A stretch of DNA of 64,000 bases from NCBI RefSeq assembly GCF_024704725.1, contig NZ_JALIQS010000005.1, forward strand, positions 186,001-250,000, given 5' to 3'. The number at the start of each line of letters is the position of its first letter. Within the stretch, counting starts at the first letter, position 1. Below, piece after piece: positions 48,049-57,809 of the stretch. The notes beneath the pieces are model-generated. The model was not told the origin of the DNA. It ran no database searches and saw only the letters and a program-made list of their open reading frames with translations. Both the position numbers and the translations under genes were made by a program. Origin of the DNA: Shinella sp. CPCC 101442 (lineage in GTDB: Bacteria; Pseudomonadota; Alphaproteobacteria; Rhizobiales; Rhizobiaceae).

Positions 48049-49307
48049 GGCTCTGACGCACTTTTGCTGAAGCGGAAAGGCTACCTTACACCCACCAATC
48101 GAGCCTGCAGTAGGTCGAGTTTTGCCCTCCCGTACATCTGACGTTTGATGAGCTTCAGCCGCGTATCTGGCCTTCAGTCTACCCATTCGACCACGGGGAG
48201 ATTATCGCGTTTCTGACTGCCGCGAGGCCTCTTGCGAGACCGCCTGCAAACGAGCCCATCAGGCTGTCCTTTGCAGCGGCGAGCCGGTCATCGAGCTTCC
48301 GCGCGTTCTTCAAGCGGATCATGGATTGGATGTCACCAATAACTGAGCGCGCGACCACCAACTCAGGTACGTTCCCTTCGGTTGCCGCTACCAAAATGGC
48401 TTCTGCCTTTGCGAGGTCATTACGTGCAGTGGTCATCAGCCGGGCGATCACCCGTGCCGACGGCGTTCTTGCGAGGCCAATCCGATTGGCTTTTTCGGCA
48501 AGACGCCGACGCTGAGCCCATTGCGAGATGACACCGCTCTGTCCCCGAAAGCCTTTTGCTTTCATTTCTCGCCAGAGCGCCAATGCGTTTCGCGCCCCTT
48601 CCTCCCAACGCGCGTTGAGCCAGGGCAGCCAGCTATTCAGAGAGCTGGGCCGTATGCGGAACACATCGAGACGCTGTCCCCGCAAGACGTCTCGGACGAG
48701 CTTCCGGCTGTGGCCGGTCTCTCGCACGATCTGTCGTGACCTTGCCTGAAGGCAAAATCATCAATGCCGATGACATTGAGATCGTCGTGCTGATCAACGG
48801 TGCGACGGCGAACCACCCGCAGCAGCGTATCATTGCTCACCGGCATCATCAGGCGATGGGCGAAAGCAGCAGCAGGTCTGCCTCCAAGCGCCAGGCCAAG
48901 GTGATGGACGATCATCTCGAGCCGCTGAGTCCGGCGACCGTAGCGAGCTAGCACGTCCTTGTCGAACTGTTCGCAGAAGATACGCCGCCCGCAAAGAACT
49001 GCATCGCACCAGAAGCGACGCGCCACAATCCTCAGTTCGACGCGCCGACCGCTGAGAGGAAGGTCCAAAGGCCGGCGCATATACTGACTTTGAATTCTCC
49101 GGCTCATACGCCCGCAGTCCGGACAAACTGCTGAGAGATGGCGTGGGCGCAGCCGAACTCGAACACTGTCCGCGACAAGCTCAACTTCATCGACTGCAAA
49201 GCCAGATGGTGCGAGGCTTGCGATCGGAAGTCGCTGTTGCATGAGCTGATCCTCCGGTGAATCAGCAGAATCTTCTTCCGAGACAGCAGCAAAACTGAGT
49301 CAGAGCC
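48049..49307 (-). mobile_element. ISL3-family insertion sequence, decayed, both ends present
   Basis: The 22-base termini GGCTCTGACGCACTTTTGCTGA (48049-48070) and the inverse of 49286-49307 match at 19 of 22 positions by eye. The enclosed transposase is of the ISL3 family. The 8-base flanks (48041-48048 and 49308-49315) differ, so a target duplication is no longer visible. Confidence 0.75.
48081..49242 (-). pseudogene. ISL3-family transposase, internally deleted
   Basis: The first part (from ATG 49242) has the zinc finger CPDCGRMSRR and the start of the DDE domain, VIGIDDFAFRQGH. Family sequence then jumps directly to RETGHSRKLVRDVLRG in another frame, so roughly 130-140 residues with the second catalytic Asp are missing. 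After SPWSNG there is TAG (48179-48181) where Gln is expected in SNGQTEGQ. A further shift restores LKLIKRQMYGRAKLDLLQ up to the natural end at 48081. Dead. Confidence 0.8.
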
Positions 49308-49407
49308 TAAATTAGAGCGAGATGCTTTCGAACTAAACCTATGAATTGGTCACAACTCCGCCCCTCTTCCTCTGCCGGTATTCTTATGAGGATAGTGCCC
49401 CGTAGCG

Positions 49408-49857
49408 TTACGGTTTAATGTCGTAGGTCACCCAGTTCGTCTTGCTGGCCACGCGGTCGTAGACGCCACGGCCCCGATAATTGTTCTCCGCCGTAATCCA
49501 GCGCACCACCGACCAGCCGTTTTCGGCCGCAACGTCGCGCACCGCTTCGATCAAGGCGTCGGCGACGCCGAGCCCGCGCGCGTCCGGGGAGACGAAAAGA
49601 TCGTCCAGGAAGCAGCCGGTCGTCGCCGAAAGCGGGCGAGCGAAGGGGCGGAAATGGGTAAGTCCGAGCACTTTCCCGTCAGGGCTGACGGCCAGCAGTC
49701 CGCGAGATTCCTTTGTCTCGTGGAGCAGCCAGGACCAGACGGTTTCCCGCATCTCGTGCGTCTGGGCCACTTTGTAGAAGTCGGCATAGCCCTGATAGAG
49801 CGTGTCCCACTGCGATCTGTCATCGGCGCGAACCGGGCGAATGGAAAAGTTTGTCAC
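49408..49857 (-). CDS. GNAT family N-acetyltransferase
   Basis: 149 aa. The acetyl-CoA-binding segment DDLFVSPDARGLGVADALIEAV carries the family's R-G-x-G-x-A pattern. The C-terminus has RWITAENNYRGRGVYDRVA. GTG start at 49857 after AGGAGG. It follows the MFS gene by 20 bases and is probably co-transcribed. Substrate unknown; the neighbouring exporter suggests modification of a small amine or antibiotic-like molecule, as an inference only. Confidence 0.88.
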   Translation of the reverse strand: MTNFSIRPVRADDRSQWDTLYQGYADFYKVAQTHEMRETVWSWLLHETKESRGLLAVSPDGKVLGLTHFRPFARPLSATTGCFLDDLFVSPDARGLGVADALIEAVRDVAAENGWSVVRWITAENNYRGRGVYDRVASKTNWVTYDIKP

Positions 49858-49877
49858 GGTGAAATCCTCCTACAAAT

Positions 49878-51062
49878 TCATTGAGCCGCCGACACGACCT
49901 TTTTCTGTCTTCCGGCAAGACGGATGAGGGCAAGCGCCAGTTCGGCGAGAGCGAGAGACAGCACGACGACGAGAAACCAGTGGTTGCCAATATGCACGAT
50001 CAGCCAGCCGCCGAGCATGGGAAAACCGAAAATACCGACGAAATACGCAATGACGAACCATGTTAGCGCCGCCGAGCGAAGCGGCGATGGCGCATCGTTG
50101 ACCGCTTGGGTCTGAATGATCGAATAGACCAGCCCATAGCCGAGGCCGAGCGTGATTGCCGAGGCCAGCTGAACGAGAACACCTGCCGGAAAGCCGAAGG
50201 CCAGGCCGACGCCAAGCGACATCAACACCAACAGAAGCACCGCCATGCGGTCCGAATCCGCCTTTGTCAGCGTTGGTGCCAGGAAGAAACGAGAGCCAAC
50301 GACCGTTATGGCATAGGCACCGAAATAGGTCCCTGCCTCCAGCGTGGTTCCGCGGATGAGCGATGTCTGGAAGGTCATCAGGCCAGTGAAGACGGAGGCG
50401 CCGAGCCCGACCATCAGGATGGGGAACAGCGCACGACTGCGGACCAAAGCGGGCAGGGCGCGCACCCAGGCGGTCGATTCTTCGGTGTTTTGCGCCGCGC
50501 GCGGACGCGGGGAAATGACTTCGAAGGAGAACAGCATGGCTGAAGCCACGGCGCAGGCGCCGGCAATCACGCTGAACGCTGCGGCGGTGCTCAGCCCGAG
50601 ATGGTTGATCAACGCCGTCGAGGCTATGGGGCTGAGGCCGATGCCGCTCATCTGGAACACACCGAAGCGAAGAAACCAGAAGCCGCGATCCTGATCCGTC
50701 ACGCGGCCGGACAATGCCAATGGGGCAGCAAGGTAGAAAGCCCCCCAACCGAGCCCGATGAAGAGGCCCGCGATGGTCAGCAGCGGCGAAATAGCGGTCT
50801 GCGCGGCGATGAGCGCATAGCCGATCGCCACCAGAAGGGCGCCGAGCGACGCCATGCGCGCAGCACCCAGCCGACCGGCAAACCAGCCGACGAGCGGAAC
50901 GCCGACGAGCGTACCCACCATGGCGCCGAACAACGTCTTGCCTGTCTCGATCTCACTTCCGCCAAGCGTGCGGAAATGTTCCGTCATCAGGAAGGTCGCC
51001 CCATAACCGAGTGCGGTCAGGAGTGTTGCCGTGAAAAGAAGGTAGGCGTGGGACGAGCGCAT
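49878..51062 (-). CDS. MFS transporter
   Basis: About 394 aa with 12 predicted membrane spans. The first loop carries a weak motif A (GWFAGRLGAARMASLGAL). No specific family motif for the substrate is seen. It is divergent from the MocR regulator across 105 bases containing a long inverted repeat. Exporter or sugar-efflux type is likely. Confidence 0.88.
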   Translation of the reverse strand: MRSSHAYLLFTATLLTALGYGATFLMTEHFRTLGGSEIETGKTLFGAMVGTLVGVPLVGWFAGRLGAARMASLGALLVAIGYALIAAQTAISPLLTIAGLFIGLGWGAFYLAAPLALSGRVTDQDRGFWFLRFGVFQMSGIGLSPIASTALINHLGLSTAAAFSVIAGACAVASAMLFSFEVISPRPRAAQNTEESTAWVRALPALVRSRALFPILMVGLGASVFTGLMTFQTSLIRGTTLEAGTYFGAYAITVVGSRFFLAPTLTKADSDRMAVLLLVLMSLGVGLAFGFPAGVLVQLASAITLGLGYGLVYSIIQTQAVNDAPSPLRSAALTWFVIAYFVGIFGFPMLGGWLIVHIGNHWFLVVVLSLALAELALALIRLAGRQKKVVSAAQ

Positions 51063-51084
51063 GGGAGGTTCCGGTTGATGTTAT

Positions 51085-51128
51085 GTGGACCTTTCATTTC
51101 GCGTTTTCTGCCGATATTAAAGGTCCAC
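51085..51128. promoter_or_regulatory. Inverted repeat between MFS and MocR genes, probable MocR operator
   Basis: GTGGACCTTT (51085-51094) and AAAGGTCCAC (51119-51128) are perfect inverse copies, 34 bases centre to centre, in the divergent promoter region. MocR/PdxR regulators bind paired sites spaced by a few helical turns (known), so this is a plausible operator controlling both genes. Confidence 0.6.
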
Positions 51129-51167
51129 TTCATCAATGGGAGCCGGACCACTCGGCGGGATGGGCAG

Positions 51168-52643
51168 ATGACACTGGATATCACCCGACGGCGCGAGAGT
51201 GCCGCCCACCTGGTGGATATCGATATCGATCGCGCAAGCAACGTTGCCATCGGGCGGCAGATCTATCTCGCCTTGCGGCAGGCGATCGTTGCCGGCCGCA
51301 TGGCGGCCGGGGTGCGGCTGCCATCGACGCGTGCAGCCACTGCCCTGTGGAACGTGTCACGCGGAAGCGTCGTTCAAGCCTACGACATGCTGCTCAGCGA
51401 GGGGTATATCGATGGCCGTCCCGGGTCGGGAACCTATGTTGCCGACGACGTGCCGATGCGCGGGAGAGCCGGGAAGGAAAACAAAGCCAGGGACCCGGCT
51501 GTGTTGTGTGTATCGAGGGCCGCGGCGCTGATGCTGTCGACGCCTGCACTTGAGCCGCCGCCGCAGGTCGCATTCGTTCCCGGGCGCGCGGCGCTGGATG
51601 AGAAATCCCGCGCGATCCTGACGCGGCTTGGGCATCGCCATGTTGATGCCGCCTCTGGCATCTACGGCGACCCTCGTGGATTGCCGCAGTTGCGCGAGGC
51701 CATCGCGACCTATCTGTCGGCCGCGCGCGGGCTGCGTTGCGATTCTGAGCGAGTGGTCATTACGTCGGGTGCGCAACAGGCGATCGACCTCGCCGCCCGA
51801 ACGCTCATTGACCCCGGCGAGCGTGTTGCGATCGAGGATCCCAGTTATCCGCCGGCACGGCTCGCCTTCAGCGCCATTGGTGCGGCACTGACGCCGATCC
51901 CGGTGGATGGCGCGGGAATCCAAGTGGATATCTTGCAGCAATCCGGCACGGATATTCGCGCCGTCTACGTTACGCCGTCACATCAATACCCCACGGGCAG
52001 TGCGCTTTCCATGGCGCGCCGAATGGCCCTGATCGATTGGGCGGCGGCGAGGAACGCGTGGATCGTCGAAGACGATTACGACAGCGAGTTTCGCTACGAC
52101 GAGCGGCCGCTCGCTGCCCTGCAAGGTATCGATGAGCATGGCCGCGTCATCTATATCGGCACCTTCAGCAAGGCGCTGCTGCCGGGCCTGCGCCTTGGCT
52201 ATCTTGTCGTGCCGGAAGCGCTGGTACCGGCGTTTCGCAGCGTTCGGGCGGTGTTTGACCGCTTTCCAGCAACGTTCCATCAGCTGGTGGTAGCCGATTT
52301 TCTGATGGAAGGGCATTTTTCCGGACATCTGCGTCGGCAGCGCGAAACCTATCGGACGTCACGCGACACGCTGTTTCAGTTTTTGCAAGAACGGACATCG
52401 GCCCATCTAAAGACCGAACTTCCGCAGCAGGGCATTCATTTGCTTGCCGAGCCGCTCGATAATCTCATCGACATCGAGATCGCGGAAGCAGCTGGCCGGG
52501 CAGGCATTACGCTGCTGCCGATCTCGCCAATGTCACTTCTCGAAAAGCCCCGACACGGCATTCTGCTCGGCTTCTCTGCGTTGTCAGAAAGGGACGCTGA
52601 TATCGCGACGTATCGACTAGCCAAGGTTCTGGACGCGATTTGA
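51168..52643 (+). CDS. MocR/PdxR-type regulator (GntR helix-turn-helix fused to aminotransferase domain)
   Basis: About 491 aa. The N-terminal winged helix is ALRQAIVAGRMAAGVRLPSTRAATALWNVSRGSVVQAY in outline. The C-terminal fold-type I aminotransferase domain has SGAQQAIDLAARTLIDPG, VEDDYDSEF and the PLP-lysine motif YIGTFSKALLPGLRLGY. The ATG at 51168 is used; the frame upstream runs antisense through the MFS gene. It probably senses PLP or a PLP-amino-acid adduct and controls the divergent MFS-GNAT pair. Confidence 0.9.
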   Translation: MTLDITRRRESAAHLVDIDIDRASNVAIGRQIYLALRQAIVAGRMAAGVRLPSTRAATALWNVSRGSVVQAYDMLLSEGYIDGRPGSGTYVADDVPMRGRAGKENKARDPAVLCVSRAAALMLSTPALEPPPQVAFVPGRAALDEKSRAILTRLGHRHVDAASGIYGDPRGLPQLREAIATYLSAARGLRCDSERVVITSGAQQAIDLAARTLIDPGERVAIEDPSYPPARLAFSAIGAALTPIPVDGAGIQVDILQQSGTDIRAVYVTPSHQYPTGSALSMARRMALIDWAAARNAWIVEDDYDSEFRYDERPLAALQGIDEHGRVIYIGTFSKALLPGLRLGYLVVPEALVPAFRSVRAVFDRFPATFHQLVVADFLMEGHFSGHLRRQRETYRTSRDTLFQFLQERTSAHLKTELPQQGIHLLAEPLDNLIDIEIAEAAGRAGITLLPISPMSLLEKPRHGILLGFSALSERDADIATYRLAKVLDAI

Positions 52644-52729
52644 CCTGTTTTCATCGGGATGACGCACCTAGTCTGCTTACATTCCCACTTGTCACACGTT
52701 TCTCAGCCGGCTACGTCGATGAATTAAAC

Positions 52730-52746
52730 ATGACTATTAAAGTCAT
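52730..52746 (+). promoter_or_regulatory. Probable iron-responsive (IRO/RirA-type) operator
   Basis: ATGACTATTAAAGTCAT is a near-palindrome fitting the TGA-N9-TCA iron-rhizobial operator recognised by RirA in Rhizobiales. It lies about 50 bases upstream of the AraC start, where it could overlap the promoter. It fits the siderophore-uptake genes that follow. Confidence 0.55.
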
Positions 52747-52794
52747 ATTAATGGCCGTTATACTGGGCCGTAATTTGGCGAAAGAGGGCGAGCC

Positions 52795-53718
52795 GTGACA
52801 GATGTCGTTTCGTTTGGAGGCGAGCCTTCCGCTACAGCGACAATTGCGGAACCGGTGGAAATGCAGGGCGACTCGCGACGTTGGCGCGAAGCCGGTCCCG
52901 GCATGTTCCTCGGCATCACCGATCTTTCGTTGGCGCAGCCGCTTGCCTATCAGAGCCGAACCTTTCCCGCGATCTGCCTGTCGGTCGTACTCGAAGGCTA
53001 TGCGACCAACACGACTGAAGGCATCGAGGGTGGCTTCTGCCCGGATGAGGTATGGATCACGTCCACTGGTGAGAGCCAGCCGACGAGCATGACCATCCAT
53101 CCCGACCAGCCCGTGCGCGTCGTGGAACTGCTCCTGACCCCCGCCTGGGCGGAGCATAACCTTTCTGCCATGAAGGATGATCCGACCTTCGAGGCCATGC
53201 AGCGTGCCATGCGCCAGCCCGTCATGATCCGCCGGCATCCGCTGGACGCGCGGCTTCGGCAGATCGCGTGGTCCGTGCTTAATCCATCTGCGGTCGGCGC
53301 CTTCGTCAACGTGCATCTCGACGCCAGCGCAATGAGCCTGCTCGGCTACCTTGCTGAAGCGTTCCGGCCGTCCGAGGTCGCGGCGACGGCTGGTCTCACA
53401 GCAAAATCGCTGGAGCGCATGCTGGAGATCCGGCGGCATATCGATGCCAATGCCGCGGCAATCGATTCCCTTGCCGCGCTCGCTGCCCGCTTCGCCATCA
53501 GCCAGAGCAAGCTCAAGCAGGATTTCCACCGCGCCTTTGGTGCCAGTGCGCGGGAATACCTTCTCGAACGGCGCCTCCTGATCGGGCGCAATGCCATCCT
53601 GCGTGATGGATTGAGCATTGCCGAAGCGGCCTACAAGGCTGGCTACCAACACCCGGCGAACTTCACCGCCGCCTTTACGAAGCATTTCAGCTACCCGCCT
53701 AGCCGATTGAAATCTTGA
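52795..53718 (+). CDS. AraC family regulator of siderophore uptake (PchR/YbtA-like)
   Basis: About 307 aa. The C-terminal double helix-turn-helix is IDSLAALAARFAISQSKLKQDFHRAFG, then LSIAEAAYKAGYQHPANFTAAFTKHF with the PSRLKS end typical of the family. The N-terminal domain resembles PchR-type sensors (PAICLSVVLEGYATNTTEG). GTG start at 52795. It stands before a TonB receptor and two ABC genes, as ybtA does beside the yersiniabactin receptor, and may need the iron-loaded siderophore for activation. Confidence 0.85.
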   Translation: MTDVVSFGGEPSATATIAEPVEMQGDSRRWREAGPGMFLGITDLSLAQPLAYQSRTFPAICLSVVLEGYATNTTEGIEGGFCPDEVWITSTGESQPTSMTIHPDQPVRVVELLLTPAWAEHNLSAMKDDPTFEAMQRAMRQPVMIRRHPLDARLRQIAWSVLNPSAVGAFVNVHLDASAMSLLGYLAEAFRPSEVAATAGLTAKSLERMLEIRRHIDANAAAIDSLAALAARFAISQSKLKQDFHRAFGASAREYLLERRLLIGRNAILRDGLSIAEAAYKAGYQHPANFTAAFTKHFSYPPSRLKS

Positions 53719-53836
53719 ACGATTTTAAACTGGATAAGAATCGTAAGCTTTTTGTCGAAACGCATAAGCCGATCGCCTCGACCCTCCCGCCCGCCATGAT
53801 GATAATCCGCGCCAAATCGGGTTCGAGGATTAATCA

Positions 53837-56011
53837 ATGAAGACTGCTATCGGCCTTGCCGCGCTTCTGGCTGGCATCAGCCTGCCTGTTCTTGCTCTTG
53901 CGCAGGAGGCCCCCCAGGGAACCGCCCTGGAGCCGATCATCGTGACGGCGCAAAAACGCAGGGCCGAAAGCAAGGACATACCGGCCAGCATCGCGGTGAA
54001 GACGGGCGAAACGCTTTCGCTGCGCAAGACGAAGCGCCGCGAGGATGCAATCGCTGCCGAGCCGAACGCCCAGACGGGGGCGGTCACGGCAAAGCTCTAT
54101 ACATCCTTCACGGCCATCCGCGGTGTCGGCTCCGCCCTCATAGAGAGCGATCCATCCGTCGGCATCTACGTGGACGGCGTGGGTATCGGCAATGCGCAGG
54201 CCCATAGCGGCACTCTGCTCGATGTCGATCGCATCGAAATCCTGCGTGGTCCGCAGGGAACGCTTTATGGCCGCAACAATATTGCCGGCTCCGTCAACAT
54301 CATCTCCAACCTTCCCGATCCGGATCATACCGGCGGGGAAATCGGCGTGGACTTTGGTCGGTTCGGCACGCTTGGAACGACCGGCATCTTCAACACGCCG
54401 ATCGGCGACAATGGCTGGGCGGTGCGCGGCGCTCTCTCGACCTCGAAGACGGACGGTTTCCTTCATTCGACGGTGGATGGCAGTGATCTTGGCGGCGGCA
54501 AGGACGTGCATGGCCGCCTGAGTATCGCCGGCGACATCACCGACAATCTCGAATTTCTCGGCATCGTCGATATCGAGCGCCAGGTGCTGGACGGCGAGAT
54601 GTTCGGCATGCCGGAGGCGGATTTCCTGAAGGGCAGGCGCGGCGTCGCGGTCGATGATCCGACCCGCATCGACAGCGACCTCGCCACTGCCTCGGGCCAA
54701 CTGACCTACCAGCTCGACAATGGCGACAAGATCGTCTCGATCACCGGCTTCCAGAAAAGCGCGGTGGAAGTGAGCGGCAATGGCTTCCCACTCGGCTATT
54801 TCGCCGCCTATGACGCGCTTTTCCAGTCTATGGGTTTCCCGGACTTCCGTTATCGTGCGGACAACCCGTTCGACGGCCGTTATCGCCAGTGGTCGCAGGA
54901 GGTGCGTTACGTTTCCGAGGACAACGAACGCTTCAACTGGGTCACCGGTCTCTACGGCGAGTTTTCCCGGGCATCGCGTGTCTATGGCGCCAACAGCACC
55001 TTCACGGGTGGCGAGGCGACGCTTTCGACCCGCGGCGATACGGATACGGTTTCACTCTCCGCCTTCGCGGACGGCACCTATGCACTGAACGACCAGTGGA
55101 AACTCTTCGGCGGCATTCGCATCGGCCATGATCGAAAGACCTTCGATTATGACTTCAACGCCAATGCCACGGCTCAGCTTCTCGGCCTGACGGGAGCCTT
55201 TGCGCCGGGATACAGCGCGAAGCTTTCCGAAGCCTATGTCACACCGCGCGTTGGCCTGCAGTTCGAGCCGATGGATGGGCTGAATCTTTATGGTGGTATT
55301 TCCAGCGGCTACAAGTCTGGCGGCTTCAATTCCGGTTTCGTCGGTCTTGGTGATGAGGGGCCTTATGATTCGGAACGCATCGTCAGCTACGAGCTCGGCC
55401 TGAAGTCGGCAACGCTCGACAACCGGCTCAAGGTGGAGGCATCCGTCTTCTATATTGATTGGCGCGACCAGCAGGTTCAGGGCTTCAACGTGCTGACCGG
55501 TGCAACGCCGATTTCCAATGCTCCGCGCAGCGAATCCTGGGGGGGAGAACTGTCCGTCGCCTACGATCTCGACGATCACTGGACGCTTACGGCCGGAGCC
55601 GGATATGCGGATGCGACCTACAAGGACTATCGCAACGCGCGGGCGCTCGATGGTTCCGGCACGGTTGATGTTAGCGGCAACCAGCAGCAGTTCGTCTCGC
55701 GCTTCACCGGCTCGGCGGGTGTCACCTATCAATGGGAGACCGGATGGGACGATCTCGTCGGCAAGGTCGGCGTGAACTATCGCTATCGTTCCAGCTACTA
55801 TTTCGATGTCCAGAACACGATCAGCCAGAAGGGCTACGGCCTCGTGGACGCCTATGCCGGCCTCGAGAACGACCGTTATGCGGCCTATGTCTTCGCCAAG
55901 AATATCGGCGATGTCGACTATCGCATCGTCGCCGCCGATCTCGGCACTGGTAAGCTCGTCTCTCCGGGGGACCCGCTGACCCTCGGCGGCAGCTTCAAGG
56001 TCAAGTTCTGA
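53837..56011 (+). CDS. TonB-dependent outer-membrane siderophore receptor
   Basis: About 724 aa. The signal peptide MKTAIGLAALLAGISLPVLA is followed by a TonB box (PIIVTAQKR). The plug contains YVDGVGIGNAQAH and IEILRGPQGTLYGRNNIAGSVNI. The barrel ends in a terminal Phe (GGSFKVKF), needed for outer-membrane assembly. It is the outer-membrane step of the uptake system with the AraC gene upstream and the ABC pair 7 bases downstream. Ligand probably a ferric siderophore. Confidence 0.9.
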   Translation: MKTAIGLAALLAGISLPVLALAQEAPQGTALEPIIVTAQKRRAESKDIPASIAVKTGETLSLRKTKRREDAIAAEPNAQTGAVTAKLYTSFTAIRGVGSALIESDPSVGIYVDGVGIGNAQAHSGTLLDVDRIEILRGPQGTLYGRNNIAGSVNIISNLPDPDHTGGEIGVDFGRFGTLGTTGIFNTPIGDNGWAVRGALSTSKTDGFLHSTVDGSDLGGGKDVHGRLSIAGDITDNLEFLGIVDIERQVLDGEMFGMPEADFLKGRRGVAVDDPTRIDSDLATASGQLTYQLDNGDKIVSITGFQKSAVEVSGNGFPLGYFAAYDALFQSMGFPDFRYRADNPFDGRYRQWSQEVRYVSEDNERFNWVTGLYGEFSRASRVYGANSTFTGGEATLSTRGDTDTVSLSAFADGTYALNDQWKLFGGIRIGHDRKTFDYDFNANATAQLLGLTGAFAPGYSAKLSEAYVTPRVGLQFEPMDGLNLYGGISSGYKSGGFNSGFVGLGDEGPYDSERIVSYELGLKSATLDNRLKVEASVFYIDWRDQQVQGFNVLTGATPISNAPRSESWGGELSVAYDLDDHWTLTAGAGYADATYKDYRNARALDGSGTVDVSGNQQQFVSRFTGSAGVTYQWETGWDDLVGKVGVNYRYRSSYYFDVQNTISQKGYGLVDAYAGLENDRYAAYVFAKNIGDVDYRIVAADLGTGKLVSPGDPLTLGGSFKVKF

Positions 56012-56018
56012 GTTTGCG

Positions 56019-57809
56019 ATGAGAGGGAACGAGACAGGCGAGCCCGAAGGGGCAGGGCGGGAAAACGATGTGGCGGGCAAGGGTGCGGCCGGCCAACTCT
56101 GGTCCCTCACACGGGGACGGCGTGGCCGAATGGGGACCGTCATCGCGCTTGCGACCGTCTCTGCGGCCTTGGAAACGGCTGGTGCGGCGCTGGTCGCGCT
56201 CGCCGTGGGCGCACTGGTCGCGGTGGATCGGAGTGGGGCGTTGTTCTGGTCTGCCGGCCTTTTGGTCGCGGTGCTCCTGTCCTGCATCCTGCAAACGGCC
56301 TCCAACCTTCTTGCGCATCGCACAGCGATCGACATCCAGGCGGAAACGAGGCTCGCCATCGGCCGAAAGCTCTGGTCTGCGCCCCTTGGAGCTATCCAGC
56401 GCATTGATGCCGCTCAGCTTCGCCGCACGCTTATGGAGGATGTCGAGCGCATCGAGGACGGCGTCGCCCATCTGATCCCCGATCTGGTTACCGCCCTCGT
56501 CGCGCCGCTCTTCATCGGCCTCGCCATGCTGGTTATTGACTGGCGTCTGGCACTGGCCGTTTTCCTGCCGGTCCTAGCCGGCTTCCTCATTTTCTCATTC
56601 ATTCTGCGCGATGATGGCGGTCTGTCGGCACGTTTCGTCGCGGCGCAGGCGGGGGTGGACACAGCCCTGCAGGAGGCTGTCAGCATGGTGCCCGTCATCA
56701 AGGCCTACGGCATAGCTCCCGAGAACTTGCGCCGGGCGGAGGGCGCCTTTCAGGAACTGGGAGATGTCGTGGGCCGGTGGCTTGCCTTTGCAGCATCAGG
56801 GACGAATTGGTTTTTCCTCGCCACGACGTCCAGCCTCCTTTTCGTGGCCCCGCTTGGGCTATGGCTCTATCCGTTGCCGGATAGCATCTCCGTCCTGATG
56901 TTTTTTCTGCTGGGGGCCTTCTTCCTGTCCTCCATCGGCGCGCGTCTCTTCGGCGCGATGGGACGCCTCAGGATTCAGGAGGCGTCGCTTTCCCGCGTCG
57001 GTGCCTTGCTCCGGTTGCCAGACCTGCCGTTGCTCGAAAGCGCGTCAGCCGAGGGCGAGAATATTCGCTTCGACAAGGTCGGGTTTTCCTATGGAACGGG
57101 TTTTATGCTCGAAGACATCGATCTAGACATCGACCCCGGCCAGAAGATCGCCCTTGTTGGGCCGAGCGGGTCCGGCAAGTCGACGCTGGCGCGGCTTCTT
57201 CTGCGTTTCTTCGACCCAGATACCGGGTGCATCACGCTCGGCGGACGCGATATCCGCTCTTTTGCGCAAGCCGATCTTGCCGAGAGGTTCACCGCGGTAT
57301 TTCAGGACAACTTCCTGTTTTCCCAAACGATCCGCGCCAACATAGCGATCGGGCGTCCTGGAGCAAGCGACGCGGAGATTGCCGAGGCCGCGCGTCTTGC
57401 CCGGGCGGATGATTTAATCCGCGCGCTGCCGGAGGGTTACGACACCGTGCTGCATAGGGGGGAGGGGTTGTCCGGAGGACAGAAACAGCGGATCGCGATT
57501 GCCCGCGCTTTTCTCAAGAATGCGCCAATCCTCGTTCTCGACGAGGCGGCAGCCTATCTTGATCCTGACGGTCAATATGAGATCCAGGCGGCCTTGAATG
57601 CGCTGGCTACAGGTCGGACGGTGATCGCCATCGCCCACCGCCTGTCTTCGGTGCGTCACTTCGATCGTATCGTCTATCTTGAGGGCGGGCGGATCACCGA
57701 ATACGGCTCGCACGATGCCCTTATGGCTTTAGACGGGGCCTATGCGCGGCAATGGCGCTCACATGCTGCCGCCCGATCCTTCACCCTTCGAATGTCTGGA
57801 GCGGTCTGA
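56019..57809 (+). CDS. Half-size ABC transporter, exporter fold (YbtP/IrtA-like)
   Basis: About 596 aa with an N-terminal six-helix membrane domain and a C-terminal nucleotide-binding domain. Walker A GPSGSGKST, Q-loop VFQDNFLF, signature LSGGQKQR, Walker B ILVLDEAAAYLDPDG, H-loop IAHRLSS. Paired with the next gene it should form a heterodimer. YbtPQ and IrtAB have the exporter fold but import ferric siderophores (known), which fits the absence of a periplasmic binding protein gene here. Confidence 0.88.
   Translation: MRGNETGEPEGAGRENDVAGKGAAGQLWSLTRGRRGRMGTVIALATVSAALETAGAALVALAVGALVAVDRSGALFWSAGLLVAVLLSCILQTASNLLAHRTAIDIQAETRLAIGRKLWSAPLGAIQRIDAAQLRRTLMEDVERIEDGVAHLIPDLVTALVAPLFIGLAMLVIDWRLALAVFLPVLAGFLIFSFILRDDGGLSARFVAAQAGVDTALQEAVSMVPVIKAYGIAPENLRRAEGAFQELGDVVGRWLAFAASGTNWFFLATTSSLLFVAPLGLWLYPLPDSISVLMFFLLGAFFLSSIGARLFGAMGRLRIQEASLSRVGALLRLPDLPLLESASAEGENIRFDKVGFSYGTGFMLEDIDLDIDPGQKIALVGPSGSGKSTLARLLLRFFDPDTGCITLGGRDIRSFAQADLAERFTAVFQDNFLFSQTIRANIAIGRPGASDAEIAEAARLARADDLIRALPEGYDTVLHRGEGLSGGQKQRIAIARAFLKNAPILVLDEAAAYLDPDGQYEIQAALNALATGRTVIAIAHRLSSVRHFDRIVYLEGGRITEYGSHDALMALDGAYARQWRSHAAARSFTLRMSGAV

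Noticed and set aside
48041-49315. 8-bp target duplication of the ISL3 element
   Set aside because: The two 8-base flanks are different, so no duplication can be claimed.
50601-51167. N-terminal extension of the MocR frame
   Set aside because: It runs antisense through the MFS gene and lacks homology; the ATG at 51168 starts the GntR-type domain.
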